A stretch of 52,218 bases of DNA from Clostridia bacterium. GTDB taxonomy: Bacteria; Bacillota; Clostridia; RGIG6154. The number at the start of each line of letters is the position of its first letter. The first letter of the stretch is position 1. The position numbers and the translations under genes were made by a program. This document shows, in pieces, positions 8,272 through 17,297 of this stretch. Below the pieces are notes generated by a model. It worked only from the letters and a program-made list of their open reading frames with translations. It was not told the origin of the DNA and ran no database searches. Location: NCBI GenBank assembly GCA_017409875.1, contig JAFQRW010000004.1, positions 1-52,218 of the forward strand, given 5' to 3'.

Positions 8272-11200
8272 TTACGCATCTATTGTTGAGATTGTAAGTG
8301 TTATTTCTTCCAACACATCAAGCAAAACTCTTACGGTGTCGAGTGAAGTAAAGAGTGTTACATTGTTCTCACTTGCAGTATGTCTTATTTCAACACCATC
8401 TTCATAGTGAACACCCGAAAGAATTGCGCGGGTATTAATTACATAACTTACATATCCTGCTCTGATAGCCTCTAAAATCTCGGTGCTTCCTTCCGAAAGC
8501 TTTCTTAAAACTTTTGTTCTGATGCCATGTTCTTTAAGGAAGTCTGCTGTCCCGATTGTAGCTTCAATGTTAAAGCCCATATCGTAGAATCGTTTAATGA
8601 GCGGAAGTGCTTCTTCTTTGTCTTCGTCCGCAAGTGTTACTAAAACAGTTCCGTAGTTCTGAAGCTTCATACCTGATGCCTGAAGCGCTTTATAAAGTGC
8701 ACGGTTTAATTTGTCATCATAACCGATTGCTTCACCTGTTGATTTCATTTCAGGTGAAAGGTATGCGTCAAGACCTCTGATTTTGCTGAATGAAAATACC
8801 GGAACTTTTACATACCAACGTTTTTTCTCTTCAGGATAAATATCAAATATGCCCTGTTCTTTTAAAGATTTGCCCATAATAACTTCTGTCGCAATATCAG
8901 CTAAGCTATATCCTGTTGCTTTTGATAAAAACGGTACTGTTCTTGAAGAACGTGGGTTAACCTCAATTATATACACGTTATCGTCTTTATCAACGATAAA
9001 CTGAATATTGAAAAGTCCCACAATTCCAATACCAAGACCTAATTTTTTAGCATACTGAAGGATTATACCCTTAACTTTATCAGAAATGCTGAATGTAGGA
9101 TAAACACTGATTGAATCGCCTGAATGAACACCTGTACGTTCAACAAGTTCCATAATTCCCGGAACAAACACATCTCTGCCATCGCAGATAGCATCAATTT
9201 CAACTTCTTTACCCTGAATGTATTTATCTACAAGTACCGGTTTATCTTCATCAATTTCAACTGCTGTTTTAAGATAATGTCTTAAATGCTCTTCCTTTGC
9301 AACAATTTGCATTGCTCTGCCACCAAGAACGAAGCTTGGACGAACAAGAACCGGATATCCGATTTCTTCTGCAGCTTTGATGCCATCTTCAATATTTGTT
9401 ACTGCTCTACCTTTAGGTTGCGGAATGTTAAGTTCTTCAAGAATTTTCTCAAAACTGTCACGGTTTTCTGCTCGCTCTATTGCTTCACAATCTGTACCTA
9501 CAATTTTAACTCCTCGCTTCATTAAAGGCTCAGCAAGGTTGATTGCAGTTTGTCCGCCGAGTGATGCAATAACTCCCTCAGGTTTTTCAAACTCAATAAT
9601 ATTCATAACGTCTTCTGTTGTAAGTGGCTCAAAATAGAGTTTATCTGCCGTTGTATAATCAGTTGAAACAGTTTCAGGGTTATTGTTGATAATAATAGCT
9701 TCATATCCTGATTTTTTAATGGTTGCAACTGCATGAACTGTTGAATAGTCAAACTCAACGCCCTGACCAATTCTTATTGGTCCTGCACCTAAAACTATAA
9801 GCTTCTTTTTATCGGAAAGTTCTGATTTGTTTTCGCCCTGATATGAAGAATAAAAATATGGAATATACGCTCCCGTATGGCATGTATCTACCATCTTGTA
9901 AACAGGGAAAATATTATTTTCTTTTCTTAAATTGAAAACTTCAAGTTCGGTAAGATTCCAGAGTTTTGCTATAAATTTATCGGAAAATCCCATTTTCTTC
10001 GCAGAAATCAAAGTTTCAATGTTATTGGGATTTGCCTTAATTTCTTTTTCTTTTTCAACTATTGTTTTTAATGCTTCCAAGAAATAAGGAGTAATTCTTG
10101 TCACATCATACAGTTTTTCGATTGTTGTATTAAGTCTTAAAAGTTGCGCTATGGCAAAGATATTGTCATCTTTAAAGTCTTTAATATAATCAAAAAGTTC
10201 ATCTTGTGACATATTATCAAACTTTGGAAGGTGGAAATGATTTGCTCCTACCTCAAGGCTTCGTACAGATTTGAGCAAGCATTCTTCAAGACATGAACCA
10301 ATTCCCATAACCTCACCTGTTGCCTTCATCTGTGTGCCTAATGTGTTTGGTGCAGATGTAAACTTATCAAACGGAAATCTCGGAAGCTTTGCAATTACAT
10401 AATCAAGCTGTGGTTCAAATCTTGCTGTTGTGTTTGCAATTTTAATTTCCTCAAGTGCCATACCAACTGCAATTTTTGCTGTCACTCTTGCAATAGGATA
10501 TCCGCTTGCCTTTGATGCTAAGGCCGAAGAACGTGAAACTCTTGGGTTTACTTCAATCAGATAGTACTCGCTGGAATTTGGGTTAAGTGCAAACTGAACG
10601 TTACATCCGCCCTCAATTTTAAGCTCGCGGATAAGTTTAATTGCGCTGTCATTTAACATTTTATAGTCGTGGTCATTTAAAGTCATAATTGGTGCTACAA
10701 CTATTGAGTCGCCTGTATGAACTCCAACAGGATCAATGTTTTCCATACCGCAGATGGTAATCGCTGTATCGTTTGAGTCACGCATTACCTCAAATTCAAT
10801 TTCTTTATATCCTTTAACGCTTTTTTCTATAAGCACCTGATGTACGGGCGATAATTTAAACGCATTAGTACCTATTTCAACCAATTCTTCTTCATTGTTA
10901 GCAAATCCGCCGCCTGTTCCGCCAAGAGTAAAAGCAGGACGAAGTACAACAGGATAGCCAATATCTTTTGCCGCTTTTTTAGCTTCATCCAATGAATATG
11001 TAATTTCAGAAGGAATAGTTGGTTCTCCTATTGACTGACAAAGCTCTTTGAAAAGCTCTCTGTCTTCTGCACGTTCAATACTTTCACTGCTTGTTCCCAA
11101 AAGCTTGACACCGCATTCTTTTAATATTCCTTTTTTCTCAAGCTGCATTGCAAGATTAAGTCCTGTCTGTCCGCCAATTCCAGGAACGATTGCATCAGGA

Positions 11201-11445
11201 CGTTCATATCTTAAAATTTTTGCAATATATTCTAAAGTTAAAGGCTCCATATAAACTTTATCTGCAATAGTTGTATCTGTCATAATTGTAGCAGGGTTTG
11301 AGTTGCAAAGCACAACCTCATATCCTTCTTCTTTAAGTGCCAAACACGCCTGTGTTCCTGCATAGTCAAATTCTGCAGCCTGCCCAATTACAATAGGACC
11401 TGAGCCTATAATCAGAACTTTTTTAATGTCTGTTCTTTTTGCCAT
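8272..11445 (-). CDS. carB: Carbamoyl-phosphate synthase large subunit
   Basis: Synthesises carbamoyl phosphate from bicarbonate, ammonia and two ATP. The 1057 residues contain the two homologous ATP-grasp halves; the first opens with GSGPIVIGQAAEFDYAG near residue 14 and the second with GAGPIRIGQGVEFDYS near 550. A C-terminal MGS-like domain, the usual site of UMP/ornithine regulation, follows. The small glutaminase subunit gene carA, which normally sits directly upstream, is absent: pyrC ends 20 bases before the carB start. The enzyme must either use a CarA coded elsewhere or free ammonia. Confidence 0.97.
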   Translation of the reverse strand: MAKRTDIKKVLIIGSGPIVIGQAAEFDYAGTQACLALKEEGYEVVLCNSNPATIMTDTTIADKVYMEPLTLEYIAKILRYERPDAIVPGIGGQTGLNLAMQLEKKGILKECGVKLLGTSSESIERAEDRELFKELCQSIGEPTIPSEITYSLDEAKKAAKDIGYPVVLRPAFTLGGTGGGFANNEEELVEIGTNAFKLSPVHQVLIEKSVKGYKEIEFEVMRDSNDTAITICGMENIDPVGVHTGDSIVVAPIMTLNDHDYKMLNDSAIKLIRELKIEGGCNVQFALNPNSSEYYLIEVNPRVSRSSALASKASGYPIARVTAKIAVGMALEEIKIANTTARFEPQLDYVIAKLPRFPFDKFTSAPNTLGTQMKATGEVMGIGSCLEECLLKSVRSLEVGANHFHLPKFDNMSQDELFDYIKDFKDDNIFAIAQLLRLNTTIEKLYDVTRITPYFLEALKTIVEKEKEIKANPNNIETLISAKKMGFSDKFIAKLWNLTELEVFNLRKENNIFPVYKMVDTCHTGAYIPYFYSSYQGENKSELSDKKKLIVLGAGPIRIGQGVEFDYSTVHAVATIKKSGYEAIIINNNPETVSTDYTTADKLYFEPLTTEDVMNIIEFEKPEGVIASLGGQTAINLAEPLMKRGVKIVGTDCEAIERAENRDSFEKILEELNIPQPKGRAVTNIEDGIKAAEEIGYPVLVRPSFVLGGRAMQIVAKEEHLRHYLKTAVEIDEDKPVLVDKYIQGKEVEIDAICDGRDVFVPGIMELVERTGVHSGDSISVYPTFSISDKVKGIILQYAKKLGLGIGIVGLFNIQFIVDKDDNVYIIEVNPRSSRTVPFLSKATGYSLADIATEVIMGKSLKEQGIFDIYPEEKKRWYVKVPVFSFSKIRGLDAYLSPEMKSTGEAIGYDDKLNRALYKALQASGMKLQNYGTVLVTLADEDKEEALPLIKRFYDMGFNIEATIGTADFLKEHGIRTKVLRKLSEGSTEILEAIRAGYVSYVINTRAILSGVHYEDGVEIRHTASENNVTLFTSLDTVRVLLDVLEEITLTISTIDA

Positions 11446-11465
11446 TTCAAATTCCTCCCGTATAT

Positions 11466-12686
11466 TTAAACCAATTTTCCATTAATTACTGTAAACAAAT
11501 GTTTTCCAAAAAGCTTTTCACCCTCAAATGGTGTAGCCTTTCCCATTGAAACAAATTCATTGGGATTTACAATAAATTCTTTCTCCAAATCCCATACGCA
11601 ATAATCATCACCTGTTGGTATATTAAAGCGTTTTTTAGGATTGACAGACATAAGCTGAATAAGTTTTTCCAGCGTTATGATGCCCGTTTTAACAAAATGC
11701 GTATACATAAGCTGGAAAGCTATCTCAATTCCTGTTATTCCAAATGCACTTTTTTCAAGCCCCTTTGATTTTTCTTCTTCAGAATGTGGGGCATGATCGG
11801 TTGCAATCATATCTATCGTTCCGTCTTTAATTCCCTCGATTAAAGCTTTTTTATCTTCAATACTTCTAAGTGGCGGGTTCATTTTGAATTTTCCGTCCTC
11901 TTTTAAATCACTGTCAGTTAAAATAAGGTAATGAGGTGCTGTTTCGCATGTGACATCTATTCCTCTTTTTTTTGCCTTCCTTATAAGCTCTACACTCTCT
12001 TTAGTGGAAATGTGGCACACATGATATTTAACTCCTGTTTTTTCAGCCAGTATTAAATCTCTTTCTATTTGTTTCCATTCACTTTCTGAGCAAATTCCCT
12101 TATGGTTATGTTTTTTTGCGTACTCACCGTCATGAATATATCCACCTTTTAAAAGCGAATTCACTTCACAATGAGCAACAATCATTTTATTAAGGGACTT
12201 GGCTTTTCGCATTGCCGCCTCCATCATTTCATCACTTTGAACGCCCCTGCCGTCATCCGAAAATGCTATGCAGTAATCACTCATCTGCTCCATATCTGAA
12301 AGCTCATCCCCAAGCTGCCCCTTTGTTATAGATGCGTAAGGATACACATTTATCACCGCATCATTTTTTATAATATCGAGTTGCTTTTTTAAATTTTCCA
12401 AATTGTCAGGCACAGGATTTAAATTCGGCATACTGCAAACTGCAGTATATCCGCCTTTTAAAGACGCTTTGCTTCCACTTTTAATTGTTTCTTTATAAGA
12501 AAAACCCGGCTCACGCAAATGAACATGTACATCGCAAAAGCCGGGGAAAATATGAACTTTTGAAAAATCGAAAATAGTGCCGCCTTGGGTTAAAGACAGC
12601 TTTTCACAACCGTTTGGAGCAGTAACATCTTTAATTTCAAATTTGTTATCGGTATATACCGACGCATTCTTCAGCACTAAAGCCAT
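11466..12686 (-). CDS. pyrC: Dihydroorotase
   Basis: Zinc amidohydrolase that cyclises carbamoyl aspartate. The metal motif HVHLREPG is at 54-61, with further metal or catalytic residues in VAHCEVN (about 170), HVCHIST (about 225) and ATDHAPH (about 300). The 406-residue length fits the type I dihydroorotase of Gram-positives. It is the first gene of the pyr operon and its ribosome binding site AGGAGA lies directly after the leader terminator, so expression depends on read-through of that terminator. Confidence 0.96.
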   Translation of the reverse strand: MALVLKNASVYTDNKFEIKDVTAPNGCEKLSLTQGGTIFDFSKVHIFPGFCDVHVHLREPGFSYKETIKSGSKASLKGGYTAVCSMPNLNPVPDNLENLKKQLDIIKNDAVINVYPYASITKGQLGDELSDMEQMSDYCIAFSDDGRGVQSDEMMEAAMRKAKSLNKMIVAHCEVNSLLKGGYIHDGEYAKKHNHKGICSESEWKQIERDLILAEKTGVKYHVCHISTKESVELIRKAKKRGIDVTCETAPHYLILTDSDLKEDGKFKMNPPLRSIEDKKALIEGIKDGTIDMIATDHAPHSEEEKSKGLEKSAFGITGIEIAFQLMYTHFVKTGIITLEKLIQLMSVNPKKRFNIPTGDDYCVWDLEKEFIVNPNEFVSMGKATPFEGEKLFGKHLFTVINGKLV

Positions 12687-12704
12687 TTATCATTCTCCTG
12701 TTTT

Positions 12705-12736
12705 CAAAAAAAATCTTGCCGTGCGACAAGATTTTA
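12705..12736 (-). terminator. Leader terminator of the pyr operon
   Basis: On the minus strand AAATCTTG (12734-12727), an 8-nt loop and CAAGATTT (12718-12711) run into a T tract ending about 12705. It stands 20 bases before the pyrC start, between promoter and first gene, which is the position of an attenuator rather than an operon end. Confidence 0.85.
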
Positions 12737-12822
12737 AAATGGACATAGCTTATCCATACAAACATAAAATTTGAAAATCTTGTCGGCATCAAGGTACCGC
12801 ACTTAAAGATTGATTTTTATCT
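12725..12822 (-). promoter_or_regulatory. pyr operon leader with alternative antiterminator helix
   Basis: Leader bases 12784-12774 (GACAAGATTTT on the minus strand) are perfectly complementary over 11 bases to 12735-12725, which is the 5' arm of the leader terminator. The long antiterminator helix and the terminator therefore exclude each other. Smaller hairpins lie upstream, including one with stem CGGTA/TGCCG and loop CCTTGA (about 12797-12782), which overlaps the antiterminator arm, and GGATA/TGTCC between the arms. I do not see the purine-rich PyrR-binding loop known from Bacillus pyr leaders. Pyrimidine-responsive attenuation is likely; the sensor is unknown. Confidence 0.75.
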
Positions 12823-12828
12823 TTATAT

Positions 12829-12857
12829 ATTATAGCAAAGCAAAGTATAATTGTCAA
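12829..12857 (-). promoter_or_regulatory. Promoter of the pyr operon
   Basis: A perfect consensus on the minus strand: TTGACA (12852-12857), 17 bases, TATAAT (12829-12834). Transcription should start near 12822, giving a leader of about 135 bases. Such a strong promoter fits control by attenuation afterwards. Confidence 0.9.
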
Positions 12858-12874
12858 TATAAATTCACAAAAAA

Positions 12875-13321
12875 TCAGTTGTTTTGCTGGATATATTTTT
12901 GTGTCATTAAAGCCGCCTCATAAACAAGCTCACTGCAAGGCCTTTTTTTATAAAACTCTTCTGTTCTTTTTGTTGGAACAGGAGAATTTTCTGCCTCTTT
13001 TAATCCCAAAAGTTCTCTGCAGATATAAGAACCGTTGTTTAAAGCAAACTCTTTGGCAAACTGCTGTATTCTTGAATAATGGTCTTTTTTTGCAGCATCA
13101 TCTTTTGGGCTAGTATAACCATAAAGACATCCAAGTACCATAAAAGCTCCGCTTACCGCACCGCACACCTCTCTTAATCTTCCCATTCCCCCTCCAAACG
13201 AAGAGGATAATTTAAGGGCGGTTTCTTCATCTATACCCATCACATCAGAAAAAGCACAAAATACCGCTTGTGCACAATTATACCCATTATTAAATAAATC
13301 TTTTGCTTTTTGTGCGTACAT
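12875..13321 (-). CDS. C_GCAxxG_C_C family protein (putative redox protein)
   Basis: A 148-residue protein with the conserved cysteine pattern of this family: C16 in GYNCAQAV, C53 in the CGAVSGAFMVLG stretch, C101 in ICRELLG and C129 in RPCSELV, plus the glycine-rich FGGGMGRL before C53. The family is widespread in anaerobes; a redox or metal-binding role is assumed from the cysteines but no reaction is established. It is the last gene of the nusB-to-bioY run, two bases after bioY, and ends just before the pyr promoter region without a clear terminator. Confidence 0.85.
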   Translation of the reverse strand: MYAQKAKDLFNNGYNCAQAVFCAFSDVMGIDEETALKLSSSFGGGMGRLREVCGAVSGAFMVLGCLYGYTSPKDDAAKKDHYSRIQQFAKEFALNNGSYICRELLGLKEAENSPVPTKRTEEFYKKRPCSELVYEAALMTQKYIQQNN

Positions 13322-13323
13322 TT

Positions 13324-13854
13324 TTACAGCTCCTTATTTAAACCTTTTAAAAAAGGTTTTAGCTTGCTTGAAATTACTGCAGCCGAAATGATTTTTAATA
13401 TATCTGCAATCACAAACGGCAGCACACATATCAAAACAGCATCAAAAAATTCAAGGTTTGTAAACATAGCAAACCATAAAGTTCCAATAAGATAACATAC
13501 TAAAGCGGCACACGACATCGCAAAAATATAGCCACGTATCTTAATAGCATCTTTAGTAAAATAAGCTACTGTCAAAACGCATGGAATATAGCTTATTATA
13601 AACCCGCCCAGAGGCGATATAATTCTCTGCAATCCGCCTGAAAAGCCTGAAAAAACGGGCAATCCTGCTATCCCGAGCAATATATAAACAAGTATTGATA
13701 AAGATGCCTTTTTTGCTCCTAAAACCGCACCCGATACAAAAACAACAAAAGTTGTCAGCGAAAGCGGAACCGGTCCTACCGGTATACAGATAGGAGCAGC
13801 AATACATAAAAGTGATGTGAAAATTGCCGCAAAGACTAAATCTTTAATTTTCAT
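13324..13854 (-). CDS. bioY: Biotin transporter BioY (S component)
   Basis: Membrane substrate-binding component of an ECF-type biotin importer. The 176 residues make about six membrane segments, with the BioY signature VPISLTTFVV-like IPVGPVPLSLTTFVVF near residues 22-37 and the PLGGFIISY stretch near 90. I chose the ATG at 13854, which overlaps the end of deoD by 11 bases, over the longer frame. No ECF ATPase/T-protein genes are present, so it would use shared components or act alone. birA lies 4 kb away. Confidence 0.92.
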   Translation of the reverse strand: MKIKDLVFAAIFTSLLCIAAPICIPVGPVPLSLTTFVVFVSGAVLGAKKASLSILVYILLGIAGLPVFSGFSGGLQRIISPLGGFIISYIPCVLTVAYFTKDAIKIRGYIFAMSCAALVCYLIGTLWFAMFTNLEFFDAVLICVLPFVIADILKIISAAVISSKLKPFLKGLNKEL

Positions 13855-14575
13855 TATATATATCTTCAGCTGTAGAAAGGGCAATTTCTATCATTTTAGT
13901 AAACCCTGTTTCTCTCTCCTGTGAAGACAAATACTGCTCTTTAATAAGCTGGTCTGAAACAGTGAAAATTCCAAGAGCTTTTTTGCCTGTAATTGCGGCA
14001 TTCATATAAAGTGCTGCACTTTCCATCTCTATAGCTAAAACACCCATAGCTGCCCACGCATATTTATCCTTAGGGTCAAAATCATAAAAACTGTCAGACG
14101 AAAGAACATTTCCTACATGATACTTAGCACCTGATTTTTCGGCATTCATCGCAGCTTTTTGTGCAAGTGAAAAATCACAAATCGGCGCAAATGTTCCGGG
14201 AAGTTTAAATTTTTTATCATATCTTGAATCAGTTGATGCGCCAAGACCAATAACAATATCCATAACTTCAACATTATTGTTTATAGCTCCGCACGAACCG
14301 ACCCTAATTATATTATCTACATCATAAAACTTAAAAAGCTCATAGCTGTAGATACCCATTGACGGCATTCCCATACCGCTCGCCATAACTGTTACTGGTG
14401 TGTTTTTATATTCACCTGTATACCCTTGCACACCCCTTATATTGTTAACAAGCTTTATGTTGCTCAAAAAATTCTCTGCAATAAACTTAGAACGATTTGG
14501 GTCGCCCGGCATAAGAACGGTTTTTGCTATTTCATCTTCTTTTGCCGCAATATGCGGTGTAGGACAGTTTGACAT
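13844..14575 (-). CDS. deoD: Purine-nucleoside phosphorylase, DeoD type
   Basis: Cleaves purine nucleosides with phosphate to base and ribose 1-phosphate. In 243 residues the phosphate-site motif MPGDPNR is at 22-28, RVGSCG at 91-96, the ribose-binding EMES at 183-186 and the base-protonating aspartate D208 in SDQ. The ATG at 14575 is chosen because AAGGAGG precedes it; a longer frame would overlap ispA. It lies between ispA and bioY in one operon, a grouping with no obvious functional logic. Confidence 0.94.
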   Translation of the reverse strand: MSNCPTPHIAAKEDEIAKTVLMPGDPNRSKFIAENFLSNIKLVNNIRGVQGYTGEYKNTPVTVMASGMGMPSMGIYSYELFKFYDVDNIIRVGSCGAINNNVEVMDIVIGLGASTDSRYDKKFKLPGTFAPICDFSLAQKAAMNAEKSGAKYHVGNVLSSDSFYDFDPKDKYAWAAMGVLAIEMESAALYMNAAITGKKALGIFTVSDQLIKEQYLSSQERETGFTKMIEIALSTAEDIYNEN

Positions 14576-14585
14576 ATAATCCTCC

Positions 14586-15458
14586 TTATCTGATTCTGCT
14601 CTCAAGCGACTTAACCAACTGTTTTAAAAACTCGCTTTTTTCTCCAAAGATTTCAAGTGCATCAACTGCTTTTTGCGTGTACTCTGATGCTAATTCTTTG
14701 CATTTTTCACTGCCATAAATTGAAAGATATGTACTCTTTTCGTTTTCAATATCGCTTCCTTTGGTTTTTCCTGTATCAATGTCAGGATTGTTATCCATAA
14801 GGTCATCGATAAGCTGGAACGCAAGCCCTAAATAGTCACCATACTCAGAAACTGCCTCAAGCTGCTTTTTATCAGCACCTGCGATAACAGCTCCGCAAAC
14901 AACAGACGCTTTAAAAAGTGCGCCTGTTTTTAGTCTGTTAAGCTCGCTTATAACCTCTTTGCTTGCCTTTTTTCCCTCGTAAGATAAATCGATTTGCTGA
15001 CCGCCCATCATGCCATGAACGCCGGAAGCCTCTGCCATAATAGAAATTGCATCTATTTGATTTTGATTTTTAGCAGCCTTTGACATTATTTCAAAAGGTC
15101 TTACCATAAGCACACAGCCTGCTAAAATTGCAGTGGCTTCGCCAAATACTTTGTGATTGGTAGGCACACCTCGCCTCAAATCATCATTATCCATTGCAGG
15201 AAGGTCATCAAAAATAAGTGAGCTTGCATGTATCATCTCGATAGCTGCTGCAAATGGCATTGCATCTTTTATATTCCCGCCTGCCATTTCGCACGCTGCG
15301 AGCAGCATAACAGGTCTTATTCTTTTCCCATTTGCTCCATAGCTGTAGTTAACGGCATCCATTAGTTTTTTGTACTCAGTATCACCGCTTAATTTATATT
15401 GCTCTACTATATCCTGTGCAATATCATAATATCTTTTAAACTCTGCATTAAAGTCCAT
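14586..15458 (-). CDS. ispA: Farnesyl/geranylgeranyl-type polyprenyl diphosphate synthase
   Basis: Short-chain isoprenyl diphosphate synthase for quinone, undecaprenyl and related lipids. The first aspartate-rich motif DDLPAMDND is at 84-92 and the second, DDLMD, at 218-222; GKRIRP is at 44-49. Length 290. It follows xseB by three bases, the xseA-xseB-ispA order that is common in Firmicutes, where dxs often comes next but does not here. Product chain length (farnesyl most likely) is inferred from that context. Confidence 0.93.
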   Translation of the reverse strand: MDFNAEFKRYYDIAQDIVEQYKLSGDTEYKKLMDAVNYSYGANGKRIRPVMLLAACEMAGGNIKDAMPFAAAIEMIHASSLIFDDLPAMDNDDLRRGVPTNHKVFGEATAILAGCVLMVRPFEIMSKAAKNQNQIDAISIMAEASGVHGMMGGQQIDLSYEGKKASKEVISELNRLKTGALFKASVVCGAVIAGADKKQLEAVSEYGDYLGLAFQLIDDLMDNNPDIDTGKTKGSDIENEKSTYLSIYGSEKCKELASEYTQKAVDALEIFGEKSEFLKQLVKSLESRIR

Positions 15459-15461
15459 ATT

Positions 15462-15680
15462 TTACTCCTCTTCGGGCACAAAATTCTGTTCCCCTGATTT
15501 ACTTAATATTGTAATTTTTTGTTCTGCTTCATCAATATATTTATTACAAATCGCAGCAAGTTTTACGCCTTCTTCGTACAATTTAACTGCATTGTCAAGT
15601 TCTTCAGCCGGATTTTCTAATTTTTCTGCTATTTCCTCAAGACGTTTTAAGGCATTTTCAAAAGTTACTTTTTCTGCCAT
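15462..15680 (-). CDS. xseB: Exodeoxyribonuclease VII small subunit
   Basis: A 72-residue two-helix protein with the family pattern TFENALKRLEEIAEKLENP at the N-terminus and LDNAVKLYEEGVKLAAICN in the second helix. Several copies bind the long helical region of XseA to form the single-strand exonuclease. The ATG, preceded by AAGGAGAG, overlaps the end of xseA by 16 bases. Confidence 0.95.
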   Translation of the reverse strand: MAEKVTFENALKRLEEIAEKLENPAEELDNAVKLYEEGVKLAAICNKYIDEAEQKITILSKSGEQNFVPEEE

Positions 15681-16882
15681 TGTTTTCTCTCCTTTTTTGT
15701 TACATTGGTATACAAAGCACCATCTTTTAAATAAAGTTTTATATTATCGCCTTCGTTAATATCATCTATACTCTTTACTATTTTTTCGTCCTTGAATATT
15801 GCAGCATATCCTCTTGCCATAACGGCAATCGGGCTTAATGCATGGAGCTTAGCTAACGAAACTGACAAATTTTCTCTTAAGCCCAGAAGTTTTTCTGAAA
15901 CCAAACCTTCAATATCCTTTAAAACAGAATCAATATACATTCTTTTTTGATTATATCCGTTTAAAACTCCCTGAACAGAAATTTTGCCGCAAACAGATTT
16001 AAGTGCCATTATTTTGTCGTCAATCATCTTTTTGCATCCAAAATTTATGCGCCTTTGAACACCTGATATATACCCTTTAAGGTCTAAAACTGAAATAACT
16101 GCAAGTTCTGCTGCAGCAGACGGTGTCGGTGCTCTTAAATCTGCCACAAAGTCTGCAATTGTATAGTCCGTTTCATGACCTACCGCAGAAATCACAGGGA
16201 TATCAGAATTATAAATTGCCTTAGCTACAACTTCTTCATTAAATGCCCAAAGGTCTTCTAATGAGCCTCCGCCTCTGCCGCATATTATTGTATCGCAGTC
16301 GCCTATTTTGTTTACTTCACTAATTGCTCTTGCGATATCTTGTGCCGCACCGCTTCCCTGAACAAGTGCAGGATACACGCATATATCGCAAAGAGGGTAT
16401 CTCCTTGAAATTACATTTATAATATCACGTACTGCCGCACCTGTCGGCGATGTAACAACAGCTATCTTTTTAGGAAGTTGCGGAATTTCTTTTTTATGCT
16501 CTAAAGAAAAATACCCTTCTGCCTCCAACCTGTTTTTAAGCTGCTCATAGGCAATGTACAGTGCACCCACTCCGTCAGGTTCTAAACCATCAATATAAAG
16601 CTGATATTGTCCGCCCTGCTCGTAAACTGAAATTCTTCCATGAGCTAAAACAACCATTCCGTCTTCAGGCATAAACCTCAACTTAAATGTGTTGCCTTTA
16701 AACATAACAGCTTTTAAGACAGAGTCAGAATCCTTAAGTGTCATATACATATGCCCTGAGCTGTGGTGCTTAAAGTTTGATATCTCACCCTTTACCCAGA
16801 CAGAAGACATAATTACATCGTCTTCAATTAAACCTTTAAGATAAGTATTAACTTGTGAAACTGTTAAGGTATTAGTCTTCAC
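15665..16882 (-). CDS. xseA: Exodeoxyribonuclease VII large subunit
   Basis: Catalytic subunit of exonuclease VII, which degrades single-stranded DNA in both directions. The 405 residues show an N-terminal OB fold (WVKGEISNFKHHSSGHMYMTLKD about 24-46), the catalytic core with VVTSPTGAAVRD and GRGGGSLEDLWAFNEE, GHETDYTIADFVADLRAPTPSAAAE-like motif in two parts, and a C-terminal helical hairpin for XseB. The start is GTG with GGAG seven bases before it, overlapping the nusB end by 11. Confidence 0.96.
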   Translation of the reverse strand: MKTNTLTVSQVNTYLKGLIEDDVIMSSVWVKGEISNFKHHSSGHMYMTLKDSDSVLKAVMFKGNTFKLRFMPEDGMVVLAHGRISVYEQGGQYQLYIDGLEPDGVGALYIAYEQLKNRLEAEGYFSLEHKKEIPQLPKKIAVVTSPTGAAVRDIINVISRRYPLCDICVYPALVQGSGAAQDIARAISEVNKIGDCDTIICGRGGGSLEDLWAFNEEVVAKAIYNSDIPVISAVGHETDYTIADFVADLRAPTPSAAAELAVISVLDLKGYISGVQRRINFGCKKMIDDKIMALKSVCGKISVQGVLNGYNQKRMYIDSVLKDIEGLVSEKLLGLRENLSVSLAKLHALSPIAVMARGYAAIFKDEKIVKSIDDINEGDNIKLYLKDGALYTNVTKKERKQWQKK

Positions 16883-17297
16883 TTTTCTCTCCGCTTGAGT
16901 CCTTCTGGCGTGCTATTGCTCTTAAAGTGCCATTTACAAAACCGCCTGCCGACTCGGTATTATATTTTTTAACAAGCTCTACTGCCTCATAAATTGCAAT
17001 ACTGTCAGGCACATCGTCTTTGTACATTATTTCATAAAGTGCCAAGCGAAGTGCTGCCTTGTCAATCTTTGAAATTCTGTTTAAAGTCCAGCTCTTAAGG
17101 CTCTTTGACAAGCATTTGTCAATTACTTCAATGTTTGAGTCTACACCTGAAATAACCTCTTTAATATATAATTTGTCATTTTGCGGGATTGTGTTTTGTT
17201 CAAAAAAATTATCAACCAGTTCAGAAGCGTTACATTTTTGAATGTCTGCCTGGTATAAAATTTTAAACGCATTTTCTCTTGAGTCTCTTCTTCCCAT
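16872..17297 (-). CDS. nusB: Transcription antitermination factor NusB
   Basis: RNA-binding helical protein that joins NusE and boxA RNA in rRNA antitermination. The 141-residue product opens GRRDSRENAFKILYQ and contains IDKCLSKSLKSWTLNRISKIDKA-type family sequence in the centre. Two adjacent ATGs exist at 17300 and 17297; the second has a better distance (six bases) from GGAG. It is the first gene of the leftward run to 12875, with overlapping or nearly touching junctions as far as the last gene. Confidence 0.93.
   Translation of the reverse strand: MGRRDSRENAFKILYQADIQKCNASELVDNFFEQNTIPQNDKLYIKEVISGVDSNIEVIDKCLSKSLKSWTLNRISKIDKAALRLALYEIMYKDDVPDSIAIYEAVELVKKYNTESAGGFVNGTLRAIARQKDSSGEKSED

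Noticed and set aside
12774-12822. A PyrR-binding hairpin in the pyr leader
   Set aside because: I looked for the purine-rich loop of the Bacillus PyrR consensus and found none; only a short stem with loop CCTTGA is present.
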